Source: Paraburkholderia caffeinitolerans (GTDB lineage: Bacteria > Pseudomonadota > Gammaproteobacteria > Burkholderiales > Burkholderiaceae). Taken from it: a DNA stretch of 64,000 bases. Where the stretch lies: positions 1-64,000 of the forward strand of contig NZ_CADIKL010000023.1 in assembly GCF_902859945.1 (NCBI RefSeq), written 5' to 3'. Numbering within the stretch: the first letter of the stretch is position 1; each line of letters opens with the position of its first letter. Shown here piece by piece: positions 25,384-33,531 of this stretch. The translations under genes and the position numbers were made by a program. The notes under the pieces are model-generated. The model worked only from the letters and a program-made list of their open reading frames with translations. It made no database searches and was not told where the DNA came from.

Positions 25384-26232
25384 ATGAAATTGCTTCGCTA
25401 TGGCCCCAAGGGTCACGAAAAGCCGGGCCTCCTCGATGCCGAGGGCCGTATTCGCGCGCTCTCGGGCGCCGTTGCCGACATCGCGGGCGATGTGCTTTCC
25501 GACGCGGGCCTCGCGCAACTGCGCACGATCGATCCGGAAACGCTGCCACTGGTTGAGGGCAACCCGCGCCTCGGGCCTTGCGTGGGCCATGTCGGCAAGA
25601 TGGTGGCGATCGGCCTGAATTACGCCGATCACGCCGAAGAGGCGGGCATGCCGGTGCCGAGCGAGCCGGTGGTCTTCAACAAGTGGACGAGCTGCATCGT
25701 CGGACCGAACGACGACATCGAAATCCCGCGCGGCTCGAAGAAGACCGATTGGGAAGTCGAGCTTGGCGTGGTGATCGGCAAGTATGCGAAGAACGTGAGC
25801 GAGGCCGATGCGCTGAACTACGTGGCGGGCTACTGCGTGATCAACGACGTATCCGAGCGCGAGTGGCAGATCGAGCGCGGCGGCCAGTGGGACAAGGGCA
25901 AGGGCTTTGACACTTTTGGCCCGATCGGCCCGTGGCTCGTCACGCGCGACGAGGTGGCCGATCCGCAGAATCTCGCGATGTGGCTCGAAGTGGACGGCCA
26001 CCGCTACCAGAACGGCAGCACGCGCACGATGGTCTTCACGGTCGCGAAGCTGGTGTCGTATCTCTCGCAGTGCATGAGCCTGCAACCGGGCGATGTGATT
26101 TCCACGGGCACGCCGCCGGGCGTGGGCATGGGCGTGAAGCCCGAGCCGGTGTATCTGAAACCGGGTCAGACCGTGCGCCTGGGCGTCGAAGGGCTCGGCG
26201 TGCAGACGCAGAAGACGCGCGCAGCGGACTGA
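25384..26232 (+). CDS. FAH-family hydrolase, candidate 2,4-diketo-3-deoxy-L-fuconate hydrolase
   Basis: 282 residues. The fumarylacetoacetate-hydrolase fold is clear: KMVAIGLNYADHAEEAG, PVVFNKWTSCIVGPNDDIEIP, metal-binding acids in WEVELGVVIG, FDTFGPIGPW and a late STGTPPGVGMG. It closely resembles proteins often mis-named ureidoglycolate lyase that cleave 2,4-diketo-3-deoxy acids. Product in this pathway: pyruvate plus L-lactate. Last gene of the operon; a strong hairpin follows at 26271. Confidence 0.88.
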   Translation: MKLLRYGPKGHEKPGLLDAEGRIRALSGAVADIAGDVLSDAGLAQLRTIDPETLPLVEGNPRLGPCVGHVGKMVAIGLNYADHAEEAGMPVPSEPVVFNKWTSCIVGPNDDIEIPRGSKKTDWEVELGVVIGKYAKNVSEADALNYVAGYCVINDVSEREWQIERGGQWDKGKGFDTFGPIGPWLVTRDEVADPQNLAMWLEVDGHRYQNGSTRTMVFTVAKLVSYLSQCMSLQPGDVISTGTPPGVGMGVKPEPVYLKPGQTVRLGVEGLGVQTQKTRAAD

Positions 26233-26270
26233 GGACTGAGCGCGGTTTTTTCGACCCCGTCGCAATGAAC

Positions 26271-26301
26271 AAACGGCCGCGCATTGAATGCGCGGCCGTT
26301 T
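26271..26301 (+). terminator. Intrinsic terminator after the sugar operon
   Basis: AAACGGCCGCGCATT (26271-26285) and its exact complement AATGCGCGGCCGTTT (26287-26301) form a very stable stem; the T-rich TTTGATTTT follows. It ends the operon and, being symmetric, may also stop transcripts of the opposing thioesterase gene. Confidence 0.85.
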
Positions 26302-26326
26302 GATTTTGTGCCTTTATCCCACTGCG

Positions 26327-26764
26327 TTATGCGTGCGCGTCGGCCGTGCCCCCGTTTTCGCCCATCCGGCTGACCGTGCCCTGCGCGAGCGCCACGAGCC
26401 GCTCGTCGCCGTTTTCCATCACGAACACGCTGCATTGGCAGGTGGCCTGCTGGCGTCCCGCGTGCACCACACGTGCCCGCGCGACCAGCGTGCCGGACAT
26501 GGCGGGCCGCAGGTAATTGATCTTGTATTCGCTCGTCACCACGCGCGGGCCGAGCGCCAGCGCGCCCGCGAACGTGAGGGCGTTGTCGGCGAGATAGCTG
26601 ATCACCCCGCCGTGCACGAAGCCGTGCTGCTGCTTGAGTTCGTCGCGCACGGGCAGTCGCAGCGTCAATTCATTGGCCCCGACGCTCATGAGTTCGGTGC
26701 CAAGCAGCATGCTGAACGGTTGCGCATGAAGCGCGCCGCGCGCGCGATCCACCAGATCGGTCAT
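26327..26764 (-). CDS. PaaI-type hot-dog thioesterase
   Basis: 145 residues from the ATG at 26764. Single hot-dog domain with QQHGFVHGGVISYLADNAL, in which HGG and the following Asp are the typical active-site elements of the PaaI/4HBT-II branch. Later strands are VTSEYKINYLRPAMSGTLVARARVVHAGRQQATCQCSVF. It likely hydrolyses an acyl- or aryl-CoA; the substrate is not inferable from neighbours. Cytoplasmic tetramer in the family. It converges with the sugar operon across the shared terminator. Confidence 0.85.
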   Translation of the reverse strand: MTDLVDRARGALHAQPFSMLLGTELMSVGANELTLRLPVRDELKQQHGFVHGGVISYLADNALTFAGALALGPRVVTSEYKINYLRPAMSGTLVARARVVHAGRQQATCQCSVFVMENGDERLVALAQGTVSRMGENGGTADAHA

Positions 26765-26923
26765 GTTCGGATTCCCCAGGGCCACGCCCGCATAGTTGCC
26801 TAACCACTCTAGGAAGAGCCGTGCGGCGGCGCAAGGTGAATCGTCAGGCTGCTGTGCCTGAATTTTTGCGAAAAATGATGGGAATCGCGCAAGGCCCGAG
26901 GGGGCGGCGGATTCCCCGGCACG

Positions 26924-28009
26924 TCAGGGCAGCGCGCGGTACGCCGTCAACAGGTGATACGGCGTGGTCGAGGGCATGTCCGCGCGGGCGATTTCCCCGC
27001 TCGCGCTTCGACACTCCACCCAGCCTTGCGGCGTGAGAAAGCGTTGCGCGAACTTGCCGATTTGCGCCTCCAACGTTGCGCGCACAACCGTATCGCCATG
27101 CGTGGCGAGCGCGCGCAGATACTCGGTCTGCGCCCAGATGCGTTGCGTGGCGTCGGTCACGCGGCCCTGTTCGTCGAGAGCCGCCGCCACGGCGCCCGTG
27201 GCCGGATCCACGCCGTGCTTCACTGCGAACGCGAACGCGCGCGCGAGCGCATCCTGAAGTCCCGAAGCGCCGAGCCGTTGCGCGCCCGCCTGCTGCACGA
27301 GCCAGAACCACTCGAATTGATGCCCGGGCTCGAGCCGATTGTCCGGCGCACCGAGCGGCAACTCGGCGATGCAGCCCGTGGGCGCGTGGAGGAAATTGCG
27401 CGCCACAGCTTCGGCGAGCGCGGTGATGGCCGTGTCGAATGCGGCGTCGCCGGTTGCCTCGCGGGCCACGAGCCACGCTTCGGTCAGATGCATCAGCGGA
27501 TTTTGCAGCGGCCCGCTCGTGACGCTCGCAAATGACGCATCGAGCGCGGCGTTCAGCAAGCCGTCGCGCGCCTTGAAGCGCTCGACGATCAGCGCCGATG
27601 TCTCGCGCGCGGTGTCGAGCGCTTCCGGTACGCCAAGACGCTGGCCGTATGCCGCGCACGCGAACACCACGAACGCGTGCGTATAGAGATCCTTCGTGGT
27701 GTCGAGCGGCGCGCCTTGGGCATCGACGCTGTAGAACCATCCGCCCTGCGTGCGATCGGCGAAGGTCTGGCACAGCGATGCGTAGAGCGTGTGCGCATGC
27801 TCGGCCTCGCCGGCCTGCGAGAACACGAACAGCTGGCGGGCGCAGGCCATCGCGCGATAGCGCACGTCGGGCAGCGGCGTCGTGCCCGACGCATCGAGCG
27901 CTTCGTGCGCGAGGCGCAGCGCCGCGTTGAAGCCGGGGCCGCGCCACAACGCCAGGATCGTGCGGTCGAAATGATCGCGCAGGCTCGCTGCGCTGGTGAG
28001 AGCGTTCAT
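26924..28009 (-). CDS. AGE-family sugar epimerase/isomerase
   Basis: 361 residues from the ATG at 28009; a slightly longer start at 28039 is possible. The alpha/alpha-barrel of the N-acylglucosamine 2-epimerase family is recognisable from YRAMACARQLFVFSQAGEAEHA, GGWFYSVDAQGAPLDTTKDLYTHAF and EPGHQFEWFWLVQQAG, whose His is one of the catalytic pair; the second is likely in TTPYHLLTAYRAL. Family members isomerise mannose/fructose or epimerise disaccharides and GlcNAc. The exact sugar is unknown. It is not coupled to the fucose-type operon. Confidence 0.82.
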   Translation of the reverse strand: MNALTSAASLRDHFDRTILALWRGPGFNAALRLAHEALDASGTTPLPDVRYRAMACARQLFVFSQAGEAEHAHTLYASLCQTFADRTQGGWFYSVDAQGAPLDTTKDLYTHAFVVFACAAYGQRLGVPEALDTARETSALIVERFKARDGLLNAALDASFASVTSGPLQNPLMHLTEAWLVAREATGDAAFDTAITALAEAVARNFLHAPTGCIAELPLGAPDNRLEPGHQFEWFWLVQQAGAQRLGASGLQDALARAFAFAVKHGVDPATGAVAAALDEQGRVTDATQRIWAQTEYLRALATHGDTVVRATLEAQIGKFAQRFLTPQGWVECRSASGEIARADMPSTTPYHLLTAYRALP

Positions 28010-28240
28010 GGGTGACTTGGGCGCACTAGGCGCCGGCACGAGAAAACGGAGTGCCAGCGATTGTACGCTGGGGCCAATCCATCTCTGTTATGCGGCGTAC
28101 GATGCAAACATGCGCTGGCACGTTGCGTCTGGCACAGCACATGCGGGGGTGGCGTGGGGGGCGCTTGGCCGCGGCAATTCCGGCAACTGGGTGGCCTGCG
28201 CAAGCGGTGCATATCCACGAAAACAAGGAGCGCGAGAACG

Positions 28241-28927
28241 ATGCTTGGCAACTGGGAACTCATTTCGCGGCTGGTGCTGGCCGCCGCGCTTGGCAGCGTG
28301 ATTGGCTTCGAGCGCGAGCGTCTGTCGTGGGCGGCGGGGTTGCGCACGCACATGCTCGTTTGCGTGGGATCGGCGCTCATCATGATCGTCTCCGCGTTCG
28401 GCTTTGCCGATGCGCTCGGCGGCGAGCACGTCGTGCTCGATCCTTCGCGGATGGCCGCCCAGGTGGTCTCCGGCATCGGCTTTCTGGGCGCCGGGTCGAT
28501 CCTGCTGCGCGGCGAGATCGTGCGTGGCCTGACGACGGCCGCGAGCCTGTGGTCGGTGGCTGCCATCGGCCTCGCGGTGGGCGGCGGTCTCTATACGGCG
28601 GCGATCGCGGCCACCATCATCATTCTCATCATTCTCGCGGGCATCAAACCGCTCGAGCGGCGCTTCATCACGTTTCGGCAGCGCCGGCGCATCTCGCTGC
28701 TCGTCGATCGCGGCGCGCTCACCTTCCATTCGCTGCACGACGCGCTGGGCACGTCCAGCCCACGCGTGAAGCAGTTCGTGGTGCAGCAGAGCGACGACTC
28801 GCCCGAGCTCGACGTGGTGATGATCGTGCTGAGCCGCGTCTCGTCGATGGAGTACGAGGCGATCTGTGCAGCATTGCGGCGTCTGTCCGTCGTCAAGGAG
28901 TTTCGCGAGGATGACGAACAAGGTTGA
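28241..28927 (+). CDS. MgtC/SapB-family membrane protein
   Basis: 228 residues from the ATG at 28241, with AAGGAG 13 bases upstream. The hydrophobic N-terminal domain carries the family signature: ALGSVIGFERERLSWAAGLRTHMLVCVGSALIM, then QVVSGIGFLGAGSILLRG and GLTTAASLWSVAAIGLAVGGG. A soluble C-terminal domain of about 75 residues follows (ACT-like, HSLHDALGTSSPRVKQFVVQQ). MgtC relatives help bacteria cope with low Mg2+ and with macrophages by affecting the F-ATPase. Whether this copy does so is unknown. Confidence 0.87.
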   Translation: MLGNWELISRLVLAAALGSVIGFERERLSWAAGLRTHMLVCVGSALIMIVSAFGFADALGGEHVVLDPSRMAAQVVSGIGFLGAGSILLRGEIVRGLTTAASLWSVAAIGLAVGGGLYTAAIAATIIILIILAGIKPLERRFITFRQRRRISLLVDRGALTFHSLHDALGTSSPRVKQFVVQQSDDSPELDVVMIVLSRVSSMEYEAICAALRRLSVVKEFREDDEQG

Positions 28928-29119
28928 TGCGTCATCCATGGTTCGCATTTGAGGGGGCTCTCAGGTTTAACGTTTGCCGCTAAGATGCCTGACCAGCGGC
29001 GCGCTGCTTTCGGGTTTGAAGGACGCGCGCCCAAGGAGCGAAACGCGGCGGTCACGCTGCGGCCAGGCGTGACCGACGTGCGACGCGAGTTCACCTGAAG
29101 CGAGTCTCATCGTCGATCC

Positions 29120-30313
29120 ATGGCCGAACACGTAGAACACGCACCCTCGAATACCGGACGCGCCGCACGCAGCGCGTCGTCGCGGCGTCGCTCGCCGACG
29201 CCACCCGCCGATACCGACGCCACACAGGCGGCGGACGCCCAGCCGGGCGCGCTGGGTGGCGAACCCATGCTCGATCTTTTTGGCAAAGAGCCCGAACCGG
29301 CGCTCGAACTCGAAGCGGCCGGTGCGGCGCAGGACAGTCAAGCGACGCCGGCGCGGCCTGAGGCGCGCACGAACGCGACCGAGCCCACGGCGGATGCCGT
29401 GAGCACCGGCGGCAACCTGGACGAATCGAGCGATCCGACCGATTCGAACGCCCGTGCGGCGGCGGATGGCTTGCCGGGCGAGGCGCAGGAATCCCCGCAA
29501 GAATCTCCCATTGCTGCCGGGATCGAAGCGCCGGAGCCTCATGGGCCACCCGGCACGCAAGCCTCGGAGCTGGCGGCTACGGCATCCGATCTGCCGGCGC
29601 CGCAGGAGCAGGGTGAGGCGATTGCGACCATGGTCGCTTTGGCGGCCACCCAGGCCGAAGCGCCGCCGCAATCCGAAGCAACGGCTGCGCCGAAGCAACC
29701 CGAGCCATTGCCCGACGCCCCATCTGGCGCGCTCGCCAGCGGCCATTCCTACGCGCCGACCAGCGCCACGGGCAACGCGGCGCGCATGATTTCGGCGGTG
29801 CACGCCGCCGATGTCGGCGCGGTGGTCCACGGCCAGGCGCCCGAGCGCGCCACGGCGGCACTGCCCGCCGAGATCGTCGCGACCATGACGGCCCAAATGG
29901 CGGCCCAGACGCGCAGGACCAAGTGGCTGCTGACGGCCGCCGTTGCCGCGCTGGTGGTCACGGCGGGCGTGGCGATCGCCCAGACCCTGGTGCTCGCGAG
30001 CCTCTCGGCCGATGCGACCGCGCAGCAGCAACGCCTGGACGTGCTGATGCAGAACCAGCAGGCCGCGCTCGACAATATGGCGTCGCGCGTTGCAGCGTTG
30101 ACCGTCGCTGCGCCGGTTGCAGCGGCCATGGCGCCGGCAACCGCTGCGACCAGCACGGCCCGGGAGCCGGAGAACCCGACGCCGCCACGCCGTCCCGCGC
30201 GCGCCGCCAAAACGCCGAAATCGACGGAAAAGCCCGCAACCCATACGACGGGCAGCAAATCGTCCAAGGCTCACTCGCAGCCGTCCACCCGCCAGGCGGC
30301 GACAAAAAGCTGA
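29120..30313 (+). CDS. Ala/Pro/Glu-rich membrane-anchored hypothetical protein
   Basis: 397 residues of low complexity. Residues 1-265 are acidic and rich in Ala, Pro, Glu and Thr with no folded domain visible. One transmembrane helix follows basic residues (RRTKWLLTAAVAALVVTAGV, about 269-290). After it come a short helical stretch (ATAQQQRLDVLMQNQQAALD), likely a coiled coil, and a Lys/Pro/Ser/Thr-rich tail. Positive residues before the helix suggest the long N-terminal part is cytoplasmic and the coiled coil periplasmic. Such low-complexity proteins are common in Burkholderia. No function assigned. Confidence 0.65.
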   Translation: MAEHVEHAPSNTGRAARSASSRRRSPTPPADTDATQAADAQPGALGGEPMLDLFGKEPEPALELEAAGAAQDSQATPARPEARTNATEPTADAVSTGGNLDESSDPTDSNARAAADGLPGEAQESPQESPIAAGIEAPEPHGPPGTQASELAATASDLPAPQEQGEAIATMVALAATQAEAPPQSEATAAPKQPEPLPDAPSGALASGHSYAPTSATGNAARMISAVHAADVGAVVHGQAPERATAALPAEIVATMTAQMAAQTRRTKWLLTAAVAALVVTAGVAIAQTLVLASLSADATAQQQRLDVLMQNQQAALDNMASRVAALTVAAPVAAAMAPATAATSTAREPENPTPPRRPARAAKTPKSTEKPATHTTGSKSSKAHSQPSTRQAATKS

Positions 30314-30335
30314 CGCCGCTCTCCCTCTCCCCCGG

Positions 30336-30411
30336 CCCCTCTCCCTCAAGGGAGAGGGGAGGTCGTGCAGGCTATCCATGTGTTGTGTTGATGCAACGCA
30401 TGGATAGCCTG
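30336..30411. repeat. Two consecutive hairpins, REP-like element and 13-bp inverted repeat
   Basis: The first hairpin pairs CCCCTCTCCCT (30336-30346) with AGGGAGAGGGG (30349-30359) and resembles the CCTCTCCC-type REP sequences of many proteobacteria. The second pairs CAGGCTATCCATG (30368-30380) with CATGGATAGCCTG (30399-30411) around an 18-nt loop that itself contains GTTG...CAAC. It lies directly after the low-complexity gene and may end its transcript. Confidence 0.65.
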
Positions 30412-30468
30412 CGGCCAAGCTGCGACACGACGTCGCAAATTTCTTGTTGCACTGCACTGGCGTTCATC

Positions 30469-30512
30469 TAGGGAAAACCCTATAATCGTCTCATTCCTAG
30501 GGAAAACCCTAG
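30469..30512 (+). promoter_or_regulatory. Promoter with two copies of a CTAGGG-AAAA-CCCTAG palindrome
   Basis: TAGGGAAAACCCTA (30469-30482) and CTAGGGAAAACCCTAG (30497-30512) are two near-identical perfect inverted repeats, 29 bp apart start to start. A consensus -10 hexamer TATAAT sits at 30481-30486, overlapping the right edge of the first copy. The second copy lies just downstream, about where transcription should begin. This is a repressor-type double operator in front of the 51-residue gene at 30537. I do not know the cognate regulator. Confidence 0.7.
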
Positions 30513-30536
30513 ATTCATGTCTAACCGGGAGTCGCC

Positions 30537-30692
30537 ATGAGCTTTATCCTTGCCATTCTTCAAAAGGTGAACGACCTCTTCGCCTCGCCGTACCTGCCGA
30601 TGGATGCCGAATACTCGTACGCAGCGCGTCATCGCGAAGCAGAACGCATCCGCCGCTCGCACTACAAGCCGTTCCACCTGCCGCGCGACTAA
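30537..30692 (+). CDS. 51-residue small protein, hypothetical
   Basis: ATG at 30537 behind CGGGAG, 51 codons. A short hydrophobic helix (SFILAILQKVNDLFA) is followed by a charged, histidine- and arginine-rich tail (YAARHREAERIRRSHYKPFH). It could be membrane-peripheral. An even shorter reading frame of seven codons (30517-30540, MSNRESP) ends in a TGA that overlaps this ATG as ATGA, so a leader peptide coupling its translation is possible. Strong regulated promoter upstream and strong terminator downstream argue that this is a real monocistronic gene. Resembles small DUF3563-like Burkholderia proteins only faintly. Confidence 0.6.
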   Translation: MSFILAILQKVNDLFASPYLPMDAEYSYAARHREAERIRRSHYKPFHLPRD

Positions 30693-30751
30693 TCTCGCCG
30701 CAGCTGCCAGGGCCACAAGTAGCCGGGGCGGCTTCAGCAAGGGTGACATCG

Positions 30752-30787
30752 AACAAAGCCGGTTCTCGCAAGAGAACCGGCTTTGTT
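30752..30787 (+). terminator. Strong hairpin with GCAA tetraloop
   Basis: AACAAAGCCGGTTCTC (30752-30767) pairs perfectly over 16 bp with GAGAACCGGCTTTGTT (30772-30787); the loop is GCAA, a stable GNRA tetraloop. It lies 60 bp after the 51-residue gene and is the likely terminator of that transcript, though the following T run is short. Confidence 0.8.
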
Positions 30788-30910
30788 GCGTCTGGGCCCG
30801 GCCTGGCTTCCCGGGCGGCGTGGAGCAGTGCGAAACCGCCTGCCGAGGCAGCCTCTGCGCACGAAGCAGTCTTCCTTTGGCAACAAACACTTGGGTGAAT
30901 CGCCCAGAGC

Positions 30911-30945
30911 TTGTCCACAGGGCTCTCAACAAAATCTGTGGATAA
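30911..30945. promoter_or_regulatory. Inverted pair of DnaA-box-like motifs, copy 1
   Basis: TTGTCCACAG (30911-30920) and CTGTGGATAA (30936-30945) face each other across 15 bp. The right arm is a perfect reverse DnaA box; the left has one change. It lies 73 bp before the flavin-reductase start. The same arrangement with the same 15-bp spacing recurs at 36721-36755. The remainder of the 30693-31018 gap holds only this and the terminator. Confidence 0.5.
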
Positions 30946-31018
30946 GCGCCCGTGCCGCGTCAGCGCTTTCCAGCGCCCCGTGCCATAGTGTGAGCCGCAA
31001 GAACCTCCATCGCTCACC

Positions 31019-31633
31019 ATGTCCGACACCTACTTCTACGATCCCGCCACCGGTCACGGCTTGCCGCACGACCCGTTCAAGGCGATCGTCGCGCCGCGCC
31101 TGATCGGCTGGATCTCGAGCCGCTCCGCGCAAGGCGTGCTGAACCTCGCGCCATACAGCTTCTTTGGCGCGTTCGCCACGTCGCCGGCGGTGATCGGCTT
31201 TTGCAGCGAGGGCCGCAAGGACAGCATTGTCAATATCGAGGCAACCGGCGAGTTCGTCTGGAATCTCGCGTCGCGCCCGCTGGCCGAGCAGATGAACCGG
31301 AGCTCGGCGCCCGTCGCCGCCGATGTCGACGAGTTCGCGCTGGCGGGACTCACGCCCGCGCCGGGCCGCAACGTGGCGGTGCCGCACGTGGCCGAGGCGC
31401 CGGCCGCGCTCGAATGCAAGCTGTTGCAGATCGTGCGGCTCAATGGGCTCGACGGCGCGCCCATGAATAACTGGCTCGCGCTCGGCCAGGTCGTGGGCGT
31501 GCACATCCAGCCGCAGTATCTGAAGGACGGGCTGTTCGACACCCATGCCGCGCAGCCCATCATGCGCGCGGGCTATCGCGCGGACTACGCGCAGATCGGC
31601 GAGATGTTCCAGATGGTGCGGCCCACGGCCTGA
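31019..31633 (+). CDS. Flavin reductase-like (FMN-binding split barrel) protein
   Basis: 204 residues. Starts YFYDPATGHGLPHDPFKAIVAPRLIGWISS and continues LNLAPYSFFGAFATSPAVIGF, the FMN-binding split-barrel signature of the DIM6/NTAB flavin reductase family. RKDSIVNIEATGEFVWNLAS follows the usual pattern. Such proteins reduce FMN with NAD(P)H for a partner monooxygenase or act as flavoenzymes themselves; no partner is adjacent. Cytoplasmic. The ATG at 31019 follows a weak site, but the N-terminus is family-like. Confidence 0.85.
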   Translation: MSDTYFYDPATGHGLPHDPFKAIVAPRLIGWISSRSAQGVLNLAPYSFFGAFATSPAVIGFCSEGRKDSIVNIEATGEFVWNLASRPLAEQMNRSSAPVAADVDEFALAGLTPAPGRNVAVPHVAEAPAALECKLLQIVRLNGLDGAPMNNWLALGQVVGVHIQPQYLKDGLFDTHAAQPIMRAGYRADYAQIGEMFQMVRPTA

Positions 31634-31768
31634 GTGCATGACACTCGCGGCCGCGTTGCCGCTGCCGGCTTGCGCGCCGATAATGGCCCGCAAATCGCCT
31701 GCGAATGCGCCACACAGCGACCCGCACGGTGACCCACACAGCGCGCGGCGCGCGAGAGGAGACAGTCA

Positions 31769-32068
31769 ATGCAATCTCCGACCGGATCGGTCGTAGCGCT
31801 CAGCTCGGCGGCATCGACAATGTTTTCCATCGGCATGATCTTTCTCGGCTACTGGGGCCTGCACGAGCCCGTGCCGTGGCACCTCGGCGACCGCGTGATC
31901 GTCGTGCTCGCGCTGGCGGGCTTCGCCTGTCTCGGCAGCGTGCCCTGGCTCGCCACTTCACCCGCGAAGCCCGGCGACGAGTCGCGCTTCCTGCTCGCGC
32001 GTCGCTGCTTCCTCGCGGGCGCGTGCTCCGTCTGGATCTCAATCGCGCTGTCACTCGTCCTCGTTTAG
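31769..32068 (+). CDS. Small membrane protein, hypothetical
   Basis: 99 residues behind a good GAGAGGAG site. Three hydrophobic segments: VALSSAASTMFSIGMIFLGYW, DRVIVVLALAGFACLGSVPWL and FLAGACSVWISIALSLVLV. Not recognised; probably a small inner-membrane protein. It converges with the porin gene, 12 bp apart. Confidence 0.6.
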   Translation: MQSPTGSVVALSSAASTMFSIGMIFLGYWGLHEPVPWHLGDRVIVVLALAGFACLGSVPWLATSPAKPGDESRFLLARRCFLAGACSVWISIALSLVLV

Positions 32069-32080
32069 CGCCGCGCGTCG

Positions 32081-33259
32081 TCAGAAGCGCGCGCGCAGCC
32101 CCACCGTGCCCACCACCTGGTTCGCCGTCGACGAGGCGCCGCCCGCCGTGTTGATGAACGCCACGTAGTTGTGGCCCGTGGCGTGCTGGTACATCGCTTC
32201 GCCGTAGAGGTCGGTGCGTTTCGAGAGGCGATACACCACCTGCACATTCACCTGCTGCCACTTCGGATCGGCGCCCCAGGCCGTGCGGTCCACGTGGCCA
32301 TCGGTGTAGGTGTAGGCGAGTCCGAGGCTCCAGGCCGGGTTCAACTGATACTTGCCGTTCACTTCATAGTTGTTGAAGCTCATGTCGCCGCCCTGCGAGC
32401 CGAACGCGTTCGTGCCCGCATACTCGCTGCGCGTGAACACGAAGCCCGCCGTGGCCGGACCGAAGCTGTAGTTCAGGCCGCCGCCGAAGGAGCGCAGGCG
32501 CTGCGCGCCGAGCGAGAAGCCGCCCTTGCCGTTGGCCGCAGACTCGGCGAGGTCCACCGCGCCCGGGCTGCTCGCGTTCGCGCCTTGCGTGCCGTTCAAC
32601 TGCAGATAGCCGGCGGCCACGGCGAGCGGGCCGTTGTTGTAGCTCGCGCCGAAGCTGTAGGCGCGGTTGGCCGCGAAGTCGGGCTGGTTCGAGAACGCGT
32701 ACAGCGCGCCGAACTTGAAGCCGCCGTAGCTATTGCTCGTGTACTTGACGGCGTTGCTGATGCGCAGCGAGTGGTTGAGGTTGTCGTTGTCGAACGGATG
32801 CGCGAAGCCCGCGTCGCCGAAGGTGCCCGCCGTGGCCGAGAGCGGCGCGACGAAGTCCACCAGCGAGTCGTACTGGCGGCCCAGCGTGAGCGTGCCGAAC
32901 CGGTCGCTCGCGAGTCCCACCCAGGCCTGGCGGCCGAACATGCGGTTGTCCTGGCCGAGCTTGCCGTTCTGCACGTTGAAGCCGTTTTCGAGCACGAACA
33001 CGGCGCGCAGGCCGCCGCCGAGGTCCTCGCCGCCGCGCAGGCCGAAGCGGCTGCCGTTGATGTTGCCGCTGGTCGCCTGCCAGAGCGCGCCGCCCGTCTT
33101 GCCGCCTGAACCGGCCACGTTGTTCGTGTACATGATGCCGGCGTCGATGAGGCCGTACAGCGTAACCGAGCTTTGCGCGTGCGCGACGCCAGGGGCGAGC
33201 GCGCCGGCGAGTACGACGGCGGTGGTGACGGTGGCAAGCGGGGGGACGTTCTTTTTCAC
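32081..33259 (-). CDS. Gram-negative porin (Burkholderia OmpC-like)
   Basis: 392 residues. Signal peptide MKKNVPPLATVTTAVVLAGA ending AHA-QSS. The mature start SSVTLYGLIDAGIMYTNN is the classic first strand of betaproteobacterial porins. RFGLRGGEDLGGGLRAVFVLENGF, NRMFGRQAWVGLASDRFGTLTLGRQYDS and a terminal phenylalanine (GLRARF) for BAM recognition all fit. A 16-strand trimeric outer-membrane general porin is expected. It is transcribed leftwards with 272 bp of upstream DNA shared with the divergent PBP1A gene. Confidence 0.93.
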   Translation of the reverse strand: MKKNVPPLATVTTAVVLAGALAPGVAHAQSSVTLYGLIDAGIMYTNNVAGSGGKTGGALWQATSGNINGSRFGLRGGEDLGGGLRAVFVLENGFNVQNGKLGQDNRMFGRQAWVGLASDRFGTLTLGRQYDSLVDFVAPLSATAGTFGDAGFAHPFDNDNLNHSLRISNAVKYTSNSYGGFKFGALYAFSNQPDFAANRAYSFGASYNNGPLAVAAGYLQLNGTQGANASSPGAVDLAESAANGKGGFSLGAQRLRSFGGGLNYSFGPATAGFVFTRSEYAGTNAFGSQGGDMSFNNYEVNGKYQLNPAWSLGLAYTYTDGHVDRTAWGADPKWQQVNVQVVYRLSKRTDLYGEAMYQHATGHNYVAFINTAGGASSTANQVVGTVGLRARF

Positions 33260-33531
33260 GTGTGAAGCTCCTGATGCGGTGTTCTCGTAGCGTTTGGAAA
33301 AGGCCTGCTGCGGGCGAAGGCCGGCAAGCAGCGTCAGGAGTGTAGGGATCGATGACCGCCGGAAAATCGGCCTGCGGTGGAGAAGATTCTTCCGTGCGCC
33401 GGAATGAATTTTTCATCGCAATGTCATGAAGCAGGGCAGTGGCGCGGTTCGCGCGGCCATCGGCGCGATAAAAGCCGTGCCCGGCAGTTTTGGTACGATG
33501 CACGCTTTGCCAGCCGATCCTTAAGTCCCGC

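Noticed and set aside
30911..30945. Replication origin suggested by DnaA-like boxes
   Set aside because: Only two boxes, no AT-rich unwinding region and no dnaA, dnaN, parA or repA gene nearby; better read as a regulatory dyad.
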